Source: Blautia parvula (GTDB lineage: Bacteria; Bacillota; Clostridia; Lachnospirales; Lachnospiraceae). Taken from it: 64,000 nucleotides of DNA. This document shows, one piece after another, positions 27,135-35,402 of this stretch (position 1 is the first letter of the stretch; each line of letters starts with the position of its first letter). The DNA lies in NCBI RefSeq assembly GCF_020215665.1, contig NZ_CP084061.1, positions 1,736,001-1,800,000 on the forward strand, in the 5' to 3' direction. The notes under the pieces were generated by a model. That model was not told the DNA's origin and did no database searches. It saw only the letters and a list, made by a program, of their open reading frames with translations. A program made the position numbers and the translations under genes.

Positions 27135-27714
27135 GACTTATCTACCTGTCCTTTCCTGAAAACATTTAACCGGCGGAACTATTCAGCCGGCCAGACAGTT
27201 ACCGGCCGGTTTCTATAGCTGCTGATTCGTTACTGTTCATTCTGTACCCGGCAGCGTGCTTCCCGATGCACAGACACAGAACATTCTGTTCTATACCTCA
27301 CCGGCCGCCGTGGTCTCTGCATGCTTCGGGCAGAAAACACTTGGCAGGACAGTGGATATGAATGGTAACGCTCATTATACAGTCGCAGAAAGACCATTAC
27401 AAGCCTTGAAAAAAACCCTGTTTTGTGGTAATATAATAATGCAAGAGGAAGCAGAAAATAAAAATCTGCTTCCTTTTTTCGTTTCTGTATTCTATTCTTT
27501 TGCCTTTCACGCTTCCGCCATATTGATGCGCATTATCTTCCGGGACACCGCCGGACTGATCAGCCGGGAAAGGAACAGGCCGGCAGAGCATCCACATCCC
27601 CGCGGAAGGTAAAGAAAATACCAAATTCATACCACTTCCATATTTTTTCCATACTTTTTCCTGTTATTGTTATCTCATAATAAAAATTCGTACAGGGAAA
27701 AGGAGGAAGGGCAC
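27135..27714. other. Intergenic region with a promoter-hairpin unit
   Basis: This 580-base region has no convincing protein gene. Around 27180-27215 there is a CCGGCC-rich inverted repeat next to GAACTATTCAG, resembling an end of the palindromic element at 35.1 kb. A promoter and terminator-like hairpin occupy 27406-27479. The rest, up to the ribosome site GGAGG before 27715, holds only a weak AT-rich promoter-like stretch. Confidence 0.5.
27406..27479 (+). ncRNA. Candidate very short transcript (promoter directly followed by terminator)
   Basis: TTGAAA (27406-27411) and TAATAT (27429-27434) have exactly 17 bases between them. Initiation near 27441 would run straight into a 9-bp stem AGGAAGCAG/CTGCTTCCT (27446-27454, 27466-27474) with a six-T tail. 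The product would be about 39 nucleotides. It may be a tiny RNA, a decoy or a remnant of a lost gene. The call rests on signals only. Confidence 0.35.
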
Positions 27715-28983
27715 ATGAACCGAATATCGTTAGCAGTAAAATACTTGATGCGCAGAAAATCACGTACGCTTTTGATTCTGATCGTATTTCTCACAATAAA
27801 TATAATGGCATTTACAATTCTCTCCATACGGCAGGCCGCCAACGACGCTTTAACAAATCTGGAACAAAAGCCGCCGGATCATTTTTATCTTGAGTCGCAA
27901 TATGAGGCGGACCCGAAAACCGTTGTGACCGAAGGAAGTGCGATCAGCTATATGTCTGTGCCTCATTTAATAACCCATGATGTAATCGAAAAAATAATGA
28001 ATATTGACGGAATAAAAATATATGCCGTCCATTATGCCACTTCATCCGGAATCATAACTGATAAAAACGGCAGTCCACTGGAATTGGTTCATTATAATAT
28101 ACCGGTGAGCGCTGATGACGTGTCTTCCGTCAGGGGGATTTCTGATTCCGGTTTATATTTGAGTTCAAGAATAAATTTAAAGGCAGGAAAACACATTACA
28201 CCCGATTCTAAGCGCGAAGCAATGGTAACTCTTCCATTCGCAGAGCTAAACCATCTGAATCCGGGCGATCATCTGCTCATTACAACACCGGGCAATCCAT
28301 CCGGTATAAGGGTTGCCCTATCCGGCATATATGAATTTACGGATAAAACAGATGAAACAGATTTATCACCATCAGAAATAAGCGCAAATGTTATCTATGT
28401 CGATCCCGACACGGCGCTTGCCCTGGACAATGGGACGAAAGGAATCATCAGCGCAGCATTTTTTGTGGAACAGCCGGATCAGCTTGCATCCATCTTCGCG
28501 CAGGTTCAAAAGCTGGACATTGACTGGAACAAATATGAACTGTACAAGGAAACGGATGCATATGTGATAGACACGGATTCCGTTAAGGCCGTATCCAAAC
28601 AATTTTCCGTTTTGACTGCAGTGATCATTGTGACAGGATTCCTCGTTGTCACCCTTGTCCTGATGCTTCAAACAAAAATGCGTACAAACGAAATGGCAGT
28701 CTTACTTTCACTGGGCTTTACTAAAAACAGTATCCGATTGCAGCACATGATCGAGGCCATGATACCGGCGGGAATCTCCATAGCCGCCGCATACTTCATA
28801 GGCCGATGCCTGTTATCCGGTGTACTGTTTCATGCATTCAACATACCTGCAGAGGATATCCCCATGGTGACACTCGCAGAGATCCTTGTGCTCAACTTAA
28901 GTCTTCTGACCGCATCTATATGGATATCCGGTGCCCGAATTTTAAACGCTCCGCCAAATACGGTTTTTGAAAAAAACAACTGA
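27715..28983 (+). CDS. ABC exporter permease, FtsX type (first)
   Basis: This 422-residue inner-membrane protein has a first membrane segment at about 18-40 (TLLILIVFLTINIMAFTILS), a large extracellular domain (about 45-305), and three C-terminal segments in the FtsX/MacB arrangement (VLTAVIIVTGFLVVTLVLML; MAVLLSLGFTKNSIRLQHMIEAMIPAGISIAAAYFIG). The ATG at 27715 has GGAGG 8 bases upstream. It is followed by a second permease, an ATPase and a two-component system. Such sets usually export or sense antimicrobial peptides or act on the cell envelope. The substrate is unknown. Confidence 0.88.
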   Translation: MNRISLAVKYLMRRKSRTLLILIVFLTINIMAFTILSIRQAANDALTNLEQKPPDHFYLESQYEADPKTVVTEGSAISYMSVPHLITHDVIEKIMNIDGIKIYAVHYATSSGIITDKNGSPLELVHYNIPVSADDVSSVRGISDSGLYLSSRINLKAGKHITPDSKREAMVTLPFAELNHLNPGDHLLITTPGNPSGIRVALSGIYEFTDKTDETDLSPSEISANVIYVDPDTALALDNGTKGIISAAFFVEQPDQLASIFAQVQKLDIDWNKYELYKETDAYVIDTDSVKAVSKQFSVLTAVIIVTGFLVVTLVLMLQTKMRTNEMAVLLSLGFTKNSIRLQHMIEAMIPAGISIAAAYFIGRCLLSGVLFHAFNIPAEDIPMVTLAEILVLNLSLLTASIWISGARILNAPPNTVFEKNN

Positions 28984-28994
28984 GGTAAATATCT

Positions 28995-30344
28995 ATGAAC
29001 TTTATCCAATGCGCAGGCCGCTGTTTTATAAGGAAAAAAAGCAGGAGTATTTTTCTGATTCTGCTGCTGACCACAGTGTTTCTATTGTTACTGACTGTTG
29101 TGTCTGTTGCCGGTCACGCAAAGACTGTCCTCGAGAAAATGGAACATAACTTTAACAGGGAATTCGTTGTAGACGCGCAGAATGCACCGGGTTCACTGAC
29201 ACTGGAAAGAATACATGAGATTTCAGCCCGGGAAGATATCACCGCATATCGCCTGATCTCAAACGCCGTCCCTGTAGAATTTGCGGACAATAACGGAACA
29301 TCTCTGTCCGTAAAAACGGATGGTGACAATTGTTTTATCAGCCCCGGCTTTGAACACGCCGGTACACTTGTCAGCAATGTGACGTCAGATTCCGACGAGC
29401 TGTTTTCAGAGGGAACACTCAAGATCATTTCAGGCAGGCATGTGAAGGAAAATGATGCACACAAAATTTTAGTCCACAAAGAACTGACAGATAAAAATTC
29501 CCTGCACCTAGGCGATACCATACAGTTAAAATTTCCCCGGGCAATCACCCGGGACCTGGAAAGCATGGGATATGACACAAGCCATATGAACACCCATACG
29601 ATTCAGGCAGAAATCATAGGCATTTTTGAATCGCAGGATAACGGACATACTGCAGGGATGCACCTCTCACATCAGCTATACGAAAATTACTGCTACCTTG
29701 ATTTGGAGACCTATTCTTCGGTATTCAATCCGAAAGCACCACCCTTTTTCTTTCAGGCGGCTTTCAGCGCTGCTTCCTCTTCGGATTTTGCCGCCGCCGT
29801 AAATGCTGTCAAAAATCTGGATTGGCCCGCCGGGCAGCCAAACAGTATTGTTTCTGACCTGGATCATTACGCTGATATGATCGGTTCCCTGAGTTCTCTG
29901 TCAAACCTGCTTAGGATCCTATGGATCGTCATTATACTTGTGTGTATCACCCTGATATATTTCCTGCTGTCTCATGGGGTAAAACAGCGAAAGCGGGAAA
30001 TCGGGATTCTGATGAGTCTTGGACTGTCAAGAAGCCGTATCCTGATGCAGCATATTGCCGAGGTTTTGCTTGCCGCCGCAACTGCGATGGTCATTGCCTT
30101 CGCTTTGAGCAGAGGCATCGTACACGTGGCCAGAGAGCATATGATCGCAGCCGCCGTTAAGCAAAGTGACGGGACAGAGCAGGCCCAGCCGGAACAAGCC
30201 GATGGCAGTCCAACTTCTGTTTCTTCGGACGCGGCCGGAATCATGTTGATACTTGGATTTTTACTGATTCCTGTCTCCGTTATAGCAGCGGAGTATCCTG
30301 TTTTACAAAAAGAGCCGGACGAAAACTTAAGATCCGTATCTTGA
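28995..30344 (+). CDS. ABC exporter permease, FtsX type (second)
   Basis: This 449-residue partner permease has the same topology: N-terminal segment IFLILLLTTVFLLLLTVVSV, extracellular domain to about 305, then LRILWIVIILVCITLIYFLL and the conserved REIGILMSLGLSRSRILMQHIAEVLLAAATA motif typical of MacB-like permeases. An Ala/Gln/Glu-rich insert (EQAQPEQADG) lies between the last two membrane segments. It begins 11 bases after the first permease. Two unequal permeases suggest a heterodimeric transporter. Confidence 0.88.
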   Translation: MNFIQCAGRCFIRKKSRSIFLILLLTTVFLLLLTVVSVAGHAKTVLEKMEHNFNREFVVDAQNAPGSLTLERIHEISAREDITAYRLISNAVPVEFADNNGTSLSVKTDGDNCFISPGFEHAGTLVSNVTSDSDELFSEGTLKIISGRHVKENDAHKILVHKELTDKNSLHLGDTIQLKFPRAITRDLESMGYDTSHMNTHTIQAEIIGIFESQDNGHTAGMHLSHQLYENYCYLDLETYSSVFNPKAPPFFFQAAFSAASSSDFAAAVNAVKNLDWPAGQPNSIVSDLDHYADMIGSLSSLSNLLRILWIVIILVCITLIYFLLSHGVKQRKREIGILMSLGLSRSRILMQHIAEVLLAAATAMVIAFALSRGIVHVAREHMIAAAVKQSDGTEQAQPEQADGSPTSVSSDAAGIMLILGFLLIPVSVIAAEYPVLQKEPDENLRSVS

Positions 30345-30453
30345 TCCGCAGTGTTCCGCCCCCCCTGTCTGGGCATGTGTTACGACATACCCGGATGAGT
30401 ATCCCCTATAAAACATAAGCAATCCAATAAATATAAGTCAGGAGGATCATAAA

Positions 30454-31089
30454 ATGCTGGAATTACAGAACATCAGTTATTCATATCAACCGGGAAAATC
30501 CGTATTAAATAACATAAACGCCGCCTTCCGCCCAGGCTGTGTCTATGCCATAGTGGGCAGTTCGGGCTGTGGAAAGTCAACATTGCTTTCCATTATGGGA
30601 GGGCTGGATATGCCTGTTTCAGGCAGCGTCCTGTACAATGGAAAACCTCTGACCAAAAAAGATTTGCCAGAATATCGAAAAAAGTACGTTTCATTTATTT
30701 TTCAAAGCTACAACCTGATCGACTATCTGACAGTGGAAGAAAACCTAAAGCTGGTATCCCCGCTTCTTGCGCTTCCTGTTCTGGAAAAGGTCGGATTAAA
30801 CAGGGAGCTTGCCAAACGCAATGTCATGAAACTGTCGGGCGGACAGCAGCAAAGGGCTGCCATAGCCCGCGCGCTGATTTCCGATTCCTCCTTATTACTG
30901 GCCGACGAGCCGACAGGCAGTCTTGACGAAGAAAACGCCCGCGCAGTTTTTGATTTACTCATACAATATGCGCATGGTCCGCTGCAAGGCTGCGTGATCG
31001 CCGTTACGCATTCTCCTGTACTTGCCCGGAAAGCTGATGTTGTGTTGAAGCTGGAGGACGGTGTCCTTCGTAAAGAGAACAGCCTATAA
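30454..31089 (+). CDS. ABC exporter ATP-binding protein
   Basis: This 211-residue ATPase of the MacB/LolD type carries a full motif set: Walker A GSSGCGKST (about 36-44), Q-loop FIFQSYNLIDYLTVEENL, signature LSGGQQQRAAIARAL, Walker B LLLADEPTGSLDEE and H-loop AVTHSP. It is somewhat shorter than the usual 225-250 residues because the helical region between Q-loop and signature is compact. AGGAGG precedes the ATG. It powers the two FtsX-type permeases encoded just upstream. Confidence 0.93.
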   Translation: MLELQNISYSYQPGKSVLNNINAAFRPGCVYAIVGSSGCGKSTLLSIMGGLDMPVSGSVLYNGKPLTKKDLPEYRKKYVSFIFQSYNLIDYLTVEENLKLVSPLLALPVLEKVGLNRELAKRNVMKLSGGQQQRAAIARALISDSSLLLADEPTGSLDEENARAVFDLLIQYAHGPLQGCVIAVTHSPVLARKADVVLKLEDGVLRKENSL

Positions 31090-31127
31090 ACAAACATATG
31101 ACATTTGAAAGAATGGCATCCAAAATT

Positions 31128-31161
31128 AACAACAGTCCAAAGTCAACAACAGTCCAAAGTC
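31128..31161 (+). repeat. Tandem 17-bp direct repeat upstream of response regulator promoter
   Basis: Two identical copies of AACAACAGTCCAAAGTC lie end to end (31128-31144, 31145-31161), followed by a partial third (AACAAG). They end 7 bases before the -35 of the response regulator promoter. Direct repeats in this position are a typical OmpR-family binding site, so autoregulation is likely. Confidence 0.6.
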
Positions 31162-31168
31162 AACAAGT

Positions 31169-31197
31169 TTGCTATATCATCCGCATTCTTGTATAAT
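31169..31197 (+). promoter_or_regulatory. Promoter of the two-component system
   Basis: TTGCTA (31169-31174) and TATAAT (31192-31197) are 17 bases apart, 41 bases before the start codon of the response regulator. Confidence 0.7.
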
Positions 31198-31238
31198 GTT
31201 AGAAACAGATTCATTTAAACGGCAAGGGGGCAGGTGCA

Positions 31239-31922
31239 TTGGATAAGAAGACCAAAATATTGATCGTCGAGGATGAGGAAAGCATCCGTGACATATTGCA
31301 GGCGTTCATACAGCAAAATGGATATTTTGTCATCACTGCTGCCGATGGTATCGCCGGATACAATCTCTTTGTCCGGGAGGCTCCCCATTTGGTGATTCTC
31401 GACATCATGATGCCACGCATGAACGGATATGAATTGCTGACAAAAATAAGAGAGATCTCAGACACGCCTGTTATCCTGCTGACTGCTTTAGGTAAAGAGC
31501 AGGAACAGGCCCGCGGCTTCGACTTACTGGCAGATGACTATATTGTGAAACCCTTCTCGCATACGATTTTGGTCAAACGGATAGAGGCGGTGTTAAGGCG
31601 AAATAAGCCGGACAATCCGCCTGACGATATTATCAGGCATGGCGAAGTAGAATTACGCAGAAACAGCTGTGAAATACGATACCGTGATGCATTGATCGAC
31701 TTTACCCCAAAAGAATATGAATTGATCAAATTCATGCTTGAGAATCAGGACCATGTGTTCACACGGAACCATTTGCTGGACACCCTATGGGGAGAGGAAT
31801 ATTACGGGAATGAAAAAATCATCGACAACCACATCAAAAACATCAGAAAAAAACTGGATTGTGAACTTATTCAAACGGTTTGGGGCATGGGTTACAAAAT
31901 CAGCAGCGAAAATCCAAAGTAA
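31239..31922 (+). CDS. OmpR-family response regulator
   Basis: This 227-residue regulator starts at a TTG with AGGGGGCAGG upstream. The receiver domain has ILIVEDEES (acidic pocket), the phosphoacceptor Asp in LVILDIMMPRMNG (about Asp52), PVILLTALG and the Lys in DDYIVKPF. The C-terminal winged helix reads IDFTPKEYELIKFMLENQDHVFTRNHLLDTLWG and IDNHIKNIRKKL, with IQTVWGMGYKI at the end. It forms a pair with the overlapping kinase gene and is probably the regulator of the ABC exporter directly upstream. Confidence 0.94.
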   Translation: MDKKTKILIVEDEESIRDILQAFIQQNGYFVITAADGIAGYNLFVREAPHLVILDIMMPRMNGYELLTKIREISDTPVILLTALGKEQEQARGFDLLADDYIVKPFSHTILVKRIEAVLRRNKPDNPPDDIIRHGEVELRRNSCEIRYRDALIDFTPKEYELIKFMLENQDHVFTRNHLLDTLWGEEYYGNEKIIDNHIKNIRKKLDCELIQTVWGMGYKISSENPK

Positions 31923-33285
31923 CCTGGGTCTGAAACTATTCCTGCAGCTATTCACCATACTGTTTTTGACGTGCACCGGGATCGTATTATTCCTGAAGTT
32001 TTACCTGCCCATCCGATATACGGAAAAAATTGCATATGAATTGGATTCACGGGCAATGGAATTAGTAGATATGTTTGAAAGCAGGCCGTTGACAGAGGCT
32101 GAAATGAAGAATCATATTCTGGCGTTTTGTCTGCAGAACGGAACAGCAGCGGAATTGTTCGATCAAAACGAAAACCGCATATACAAAATAGATCTGTCCC
32201 AAAACATACTGGCGGAAAATCCGGTGTATGTCAGAGATTTGAATGCCTCCTTTACAACGGACAATAAAAGTTACACTCTGGACTTATTGATTTCCCATAA
32301 TAAAGGCTCAGAGGTTACGGAAGTCATAAAGGAAATGTACCCCTTGCTCCTGCTTGTGATCTTAATCCTGTCTGCTGTGATTGCGGTTATCTATTCAAAA
32401 CATATTGCCGGGCCAATCGTTGAAATAAGCAATATAGCCAGGCGAATGGAAAAGCTTGATATGACATGGAAGTGCAGGATTAACAGAATGGATGAAATCG
32501 GCTTGCTGGCGAACAGCCTGAATCATATGGCATTTCAACTAGACAAAACACTGAAAGAATTGGAGGACGCCAATGAAAAATTGAAATTAGATATGGAAAA
32601 AGAAAGGACCCAGGCAAAGCAGCGATCTGACTTTTTCATGTCGATTTCACATGAACTGAAAACGCCCCTTACCATTCTGAAAGGCGAAACAGAAGGAATG
32701 CTCCAGAACTTAACCCCTTTTGACAACAGGGATAAATATCTTTTACACTCCATGCAGGTCATCGAGACTATGGAAAAAATGATCAAAGATATTTTAGCAG
32801 CGGCGAGAACACAGATGCTGCAGAATAATGGGGGAATGCGCCCTGCTGACATTGGAGAAATCACTGCCGGTATCATTCAAAATCAAAATGAGCTGGCAGA
32901 ATCCAAAAATATCAGTATCCATATGACATTGGAACAAGGGTTATTTGTCAACCTTGAACAGGCGTTGTTCAGCAAGGCACTTGCAAATGTGATCAATAAT
33001 GCCATTGTCCATTCCGCGGAGGATTCTTCTGTTTATATCACAGCCGAACGATCGGGGCGCGCATGTGTTTTGACTGTTAAAAACATGAACAGTTCCATAC
33101 CGGACGATGAAATCCAACATGTGTTTGAACCTTTCTACAAAGTTGATAAATCACGCCAAGGGAACGGCACAGGCTTAGGGCTGTATATTGTAAAGTCGTT
33201 TCTGGAATATCATGGATTCCGGTTTCAAATTGGGAATCAGGATAACAGTGTTGTATTTACCATTGTCATGCCGTTATGTAGTTGA
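31810..33285 (+). CDS. Sensor histidine kinase
   Basis: This membrane kinase is about 491 residues long from the ATG at 31810. It has two membrane segments (LFLQLFTILFLTCTGIVLFL; MYPLLLLVILILSAVIAVIY) flanking a 130-residue extracellular sensor, then HAMP, then the phosphoacceptor His in FFMSISHELKTPLTILKGE. The ATPase domain has NVINNAIVHS (N box), HVFEPFYKVD (F box) and GTGLGLYIVKSF (G2 box). The start is uncertain: 31810 gives a 113-base overlap with the regulator gene, and an in-frame GTG shortly downstream is an alternative. It partners the response regulator. Confidence 0.9.
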   Translation: MKKSSTTTSKTSEKNWIVNLFKRFGAWVTKSAAKIQSNLGLKLFLQLFTILFLTCTGIVLFLKFYLPIRYTEKIAYELDSRAMELVDMFESRPLTEAEMKNHILAFCLQNGTAAELFDQNENRIYKIDLSQNILAENPVYVRDLNASFTTDNKSYTLDLLISHNKGSEVTEVIKEMYPLLLLVILILSAVIAVIYSKHIAGPIVEISNIARRMEKLDMTWKCRINRMDEIGLLANSLNHMAFQLDKTLKELEDANEKLKLDMEKERTQAKQRSDFFMSISHELKTPLTILKGETEGMLQNLTPFDNRDKYLLHSMQVIETMEKMIKDILAAARTQMLQNNGGMRPADIGEITAGIIQNQNELAESKNISIHMTLEQGLFVNLEQALFSKALANVINNAIVHSAEDSSVYITAERSGRACVLTVKNMNSSIPDDEIQHVFEPFYKVDKSRQGNGTGLGLYIVKSFLEYHGFRFQIGNQDNSVVFTIVMPLCS

Positions 33286-33344
33286 TCATGAATACTGATG
33301 TGCCCACCCGGGAGAAAAGAGCTTTTAAAAGCAGAAAGATTATA

Positions 33345-33800
33345 ATGAAAATAATTGTACATACAATGGAATATACCGGAGAAAAAGCAGATTCCCCACT
33401 TACGTTGAGAAATTATGAAAGCAGCGATTTTAGCCGGTATCAAATTATCTATAATGAATGTTTCTCTGAAATGAGATCTTGTTTAAGTATAAATCCTATC
33501 AATTGTTGTGACAAAGAGGAAAACTTACTAAAAAAGCGCCAGAAAATTTTTATTCTTGAGGATAACAAAAAAATTATTGGTTCTGTCGCTGTATATGGAA
33601 ATGAAATTGACGACCTAATCGTAGCAAAGAGTCACCAAAGAAGAGGGTATGGCGAAAGATTATTAAAATTCGCAGTTTCATATTTACAAAAAAATAAGAT
33701 CTCCCCTATCCGCCTTTACGTCGCTGACTGGAATCAGGGAGCCCTTAAAATGTATATAAAAAATGGTTTTAAAATCACACATACTGAAATAATCAATTAA
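33345..33800 (+). CDS. GNAT family N-acetyltransferase
   Basis: This 151-residue acetyltransferase has IDDLIVAKSHQRRGYGERLLKFAVSYLQ as the acetyl-CoA-binding region (Q/RxxGxG motif QRRGYG) and VADWNQGALKMYIKNGFKITHTE at the C terminus. The codon use is more AT-rich than the neighbours, which may point to recent acquisition. The start is uncertain: ATG 33345 has only a weak AGAAAG; an ATG at 33288, three bases after the kinase stop, would add an unlikely basic extension. A strong terminator follows. Confidence 0.78.
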   Translation: MKIIVHTMEYTGEKADSPLTLRNYESSDFSRYQIIYNECFSEMRSCLSINPINCCDKEENLLKKRQKIFILEDNKKIIGSVAVYGNEIDDLIVAKSHQRRGYGERLLKFAVSYLQKNKISPIRLYVADWNQGALKMYIKNGFKITHTEIIN

Positions 33801-33813
33801 AAAATTTCTTTTA

Positions 33814-33848
33814 GAGCCTGTTCTTCCCAGTGACACAGGCTCTTTTTT
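33814..33848 (+). terminator. Rho-independent terminator
   Basis: The stem GAGCCTGT/ACAGGCTC (33814-33821, 33835-33842) is followed by six T. It ends the ABC/two-component/GNAT region. Confidence 0.85.
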
Positions 33849-34013
33849 CCTATCAATCTATGAGGAAAAAAATACATTCCCAGATACCCCAGAAGCTACT
33901 GATAACTGCCCCGTAAAACACTGTCCTACCATTAAACGGTCCGTCACCCCGGTCATTCCTCTCAAGCTTATGGAAACTCATCTATATATACGCACTCTTT
34001 TCCTATTTGTCTC

Positions 34014-34061
34014 AAAAAAATGATACGGTGATTTTGAATTTTCATCAAAACCGCCGTATCA
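34014..34061 (-). terminator. Rho-independent terminator of the methyltransferase gene
   Basis: A long hairpin has outer arms TGATACGG/CCGTATCA (34021-34028, 34054-34061), with further pairing of GGTTTTGA and TCAAAATC inside. On the minus strand seven T follow (34014-34020). Confidence 0.85.
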
Positions 34062-34090
34062 TTTTACAGAAATCGGACCACTACATTATT

Positions 34091-35080
34091 TTATTTTCCA
34101 ACCGGATGCTCCTGCGCATATTTTCTTCCGTAGGAGTGCAGTTCATCCATGACAATGCTGTTATTCCACTCCCTGAAACAGATGCCGTTTGGTATGGATG
34201 GATAAAATCTTCCGCCCGGGCAATAGGTATCAATCGCTCTTCTGACCTCTGCCCTGATCTCCTCCTCCGTGATATTTTCAATATCTACTTTCGGGCCGTC
34301 AATGCCGCCGACCATAGCAAGCTTTCCCTCTGTCACTCTCTGGATTTCCACAATATCATTCTGCGCAATCGTACCCTGCCAGATATCCACGCCGATTTCC
34401 ACCATATCTGTGACAATGGGCTGGCAGATACAGTCCGCATGGTGCATATAAATCATACCGCAGGCATGTATGGTATCCGCGATCTCTTTCTGCAGAGGTT
34501 TAATGATTTGGCGCCATACCCTTGGCGGAAGAAAAACATTTTGTTTTGAACCCCAGTCATCGTGATAAAAGATTATGTCAGGGTGGATCTGTTCTGCCAC
34601 CATCTTGATATACTTTATTTTATAATCAGCGATTACCCGGAGCAGTGCTGCCATCTCATCCGGATACTCCAGATAATTTACCAGGGCTTCCTCCATTCCC
34701 ATCAGATGATGAGAGCGCTCAAAAAGGCCTCCGGCACACATGAATCCCACAAATTTTTCCCTGCGGTCCACTTTCGCCGCTTCCTCTTTCACCAGCGTCC
34801 AGTCCAGATGATCCAGATCCGGTACGGTGAGCTGTTCCTCCCATTTTTCAATATCCTTGATGACAGCATTTTCACTGTTCACCCTTGGATGAGGGCCGGG
34901 GGCACCCGGCTTATAAACATAGACCGTTCCCCAGGAATCCTTGTGCTCCAGTCCATCCTGAGGGCACATGTCTCCCATGAGCACAGGGTCCGGCACAAGT
35001 ACGATGGCATCCATCAAATCCCCGTAAAAATCAGGTTGTTCCCTGTTATAAATCGCCATAGCATTTTCCCGCAGATTCAT
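34091..35080 (-). CDS. Uroporphyrinogen decarboxylase family protein (probable methyltransferase)
   Basis: This 329-residue TIM-barrel protein belongs to the URO-D superfamily, which also includes MtaA/MtbA/CmuA-type cobamide-dependent methyltransferases. Features include FVGFMCAGGLFERSHHLMGMEEAL, IHPDIIFYHDDWGSKQNVFLPPRVWRQIIKPLQKEI, and IYMHHADCICQPIVTDMVEIGVDIWQG, where the His/Cys residues fit the zinc site used to activate a thiol. Heme-synthetic HemE motifs at the N terminus are absent. It stands alone, divergent from a PucR-type regulator. I infer methyl transfer in demethylation of a methoxylated or methylamine compound. No corrinoid protein gene lies next to it. Confidence 0.8.
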   Translation of the reverse strand: MNLRENAMAIYNREQPDFYGDLMDAIVLVPDPVLMGDMCPQDGLEHKDSWGTVYVYKPGAPGPHPRVNSENAVIKDIEKWEEQLTVPDLDHLDWTLVKEEAAKVDRREKFVGFMCAGGLFERSHHLMGMEEALVNYLEYPDEMAALLRVIADYKIKYIKMVAEQIHPDIIFYHDDWGSKQNVFLPPRVWRQIIKPLQKEIADTIHACGMIYMHHADCICQPIVTDMVEIGVDIWQGTIAQNDIVEIQRVTEGKLAMVGGIDGPKVDIENITEEEIRAEVRRAIDTYCPGGRFYPSIPNGICFREWNNSIVMDELHSYGRKYAQEHPVGK

Positions 35081-35120
35081 ATGATCGTTTCCTCCTTTGT
35101 CTTCCGAAAACTTTTTATAG

Positions 35121-35254
35121 GTAACTATTCAGCCAGCTGAATCGTTACGGGTATTCGCCCATTAAAAATCGCTTCGCGATGGGGCGAATACCTGCTGCCA
35201 CTACTCTTATGCACGGTCAGCGCAGTAAATGCGCAGACCTGACTGAACAGTTAC
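35121..35254. repeat. 134-bp palindromic intergenic element
   Basis: The terminal inverted repeat is GTAACTATTCAG (35121-35132) against CTGAACAGTTAC (35243-35254), 11 of 12 matching. Inside, a long hairpin has arms GGTATTCGCCC (35150-35160) and GGGGCGAATACC (35181-35192) with an inner ATCGC-TTC-GCGAT stem, and GCGCA-GTAAA-TGCGC lies to its right. It has no coding capacity and fits a MITE or REP-like element. It fills most of the 322-base gap between the methyltransferase and regulator genes. Confidence 0.6.
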
Positions 35255-35402
35255 TTTTATAGTTCTATTGTATAACAATCTATGTTTTCAGAAAATGTAC
35301 AGACTGTATCTGTTTTTCCACTCCTTATAGGCACTCTGCCCATACTTTTTCTTGACAAATAGAGGCATAAATTATAGTATTTTGACAAAGGAGTATATTC
35401 TT

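Noticed and set aside
27256-27612. 118-codon plus-strand frame in the 27 kb intergenic region
   Set aside because: It has no ribosome site or domain and runs through the promoter-hairpin unit, including the terminator-like stem.
34091-35080. Heme-synthesis uroporphyrinogen decarboxylase (HemE)
   Set aside because: The N-terminal HemE signature is absent, no heme genes are nearby, and a His/Cys-rich segment like that of methyltransferase relatives is present.
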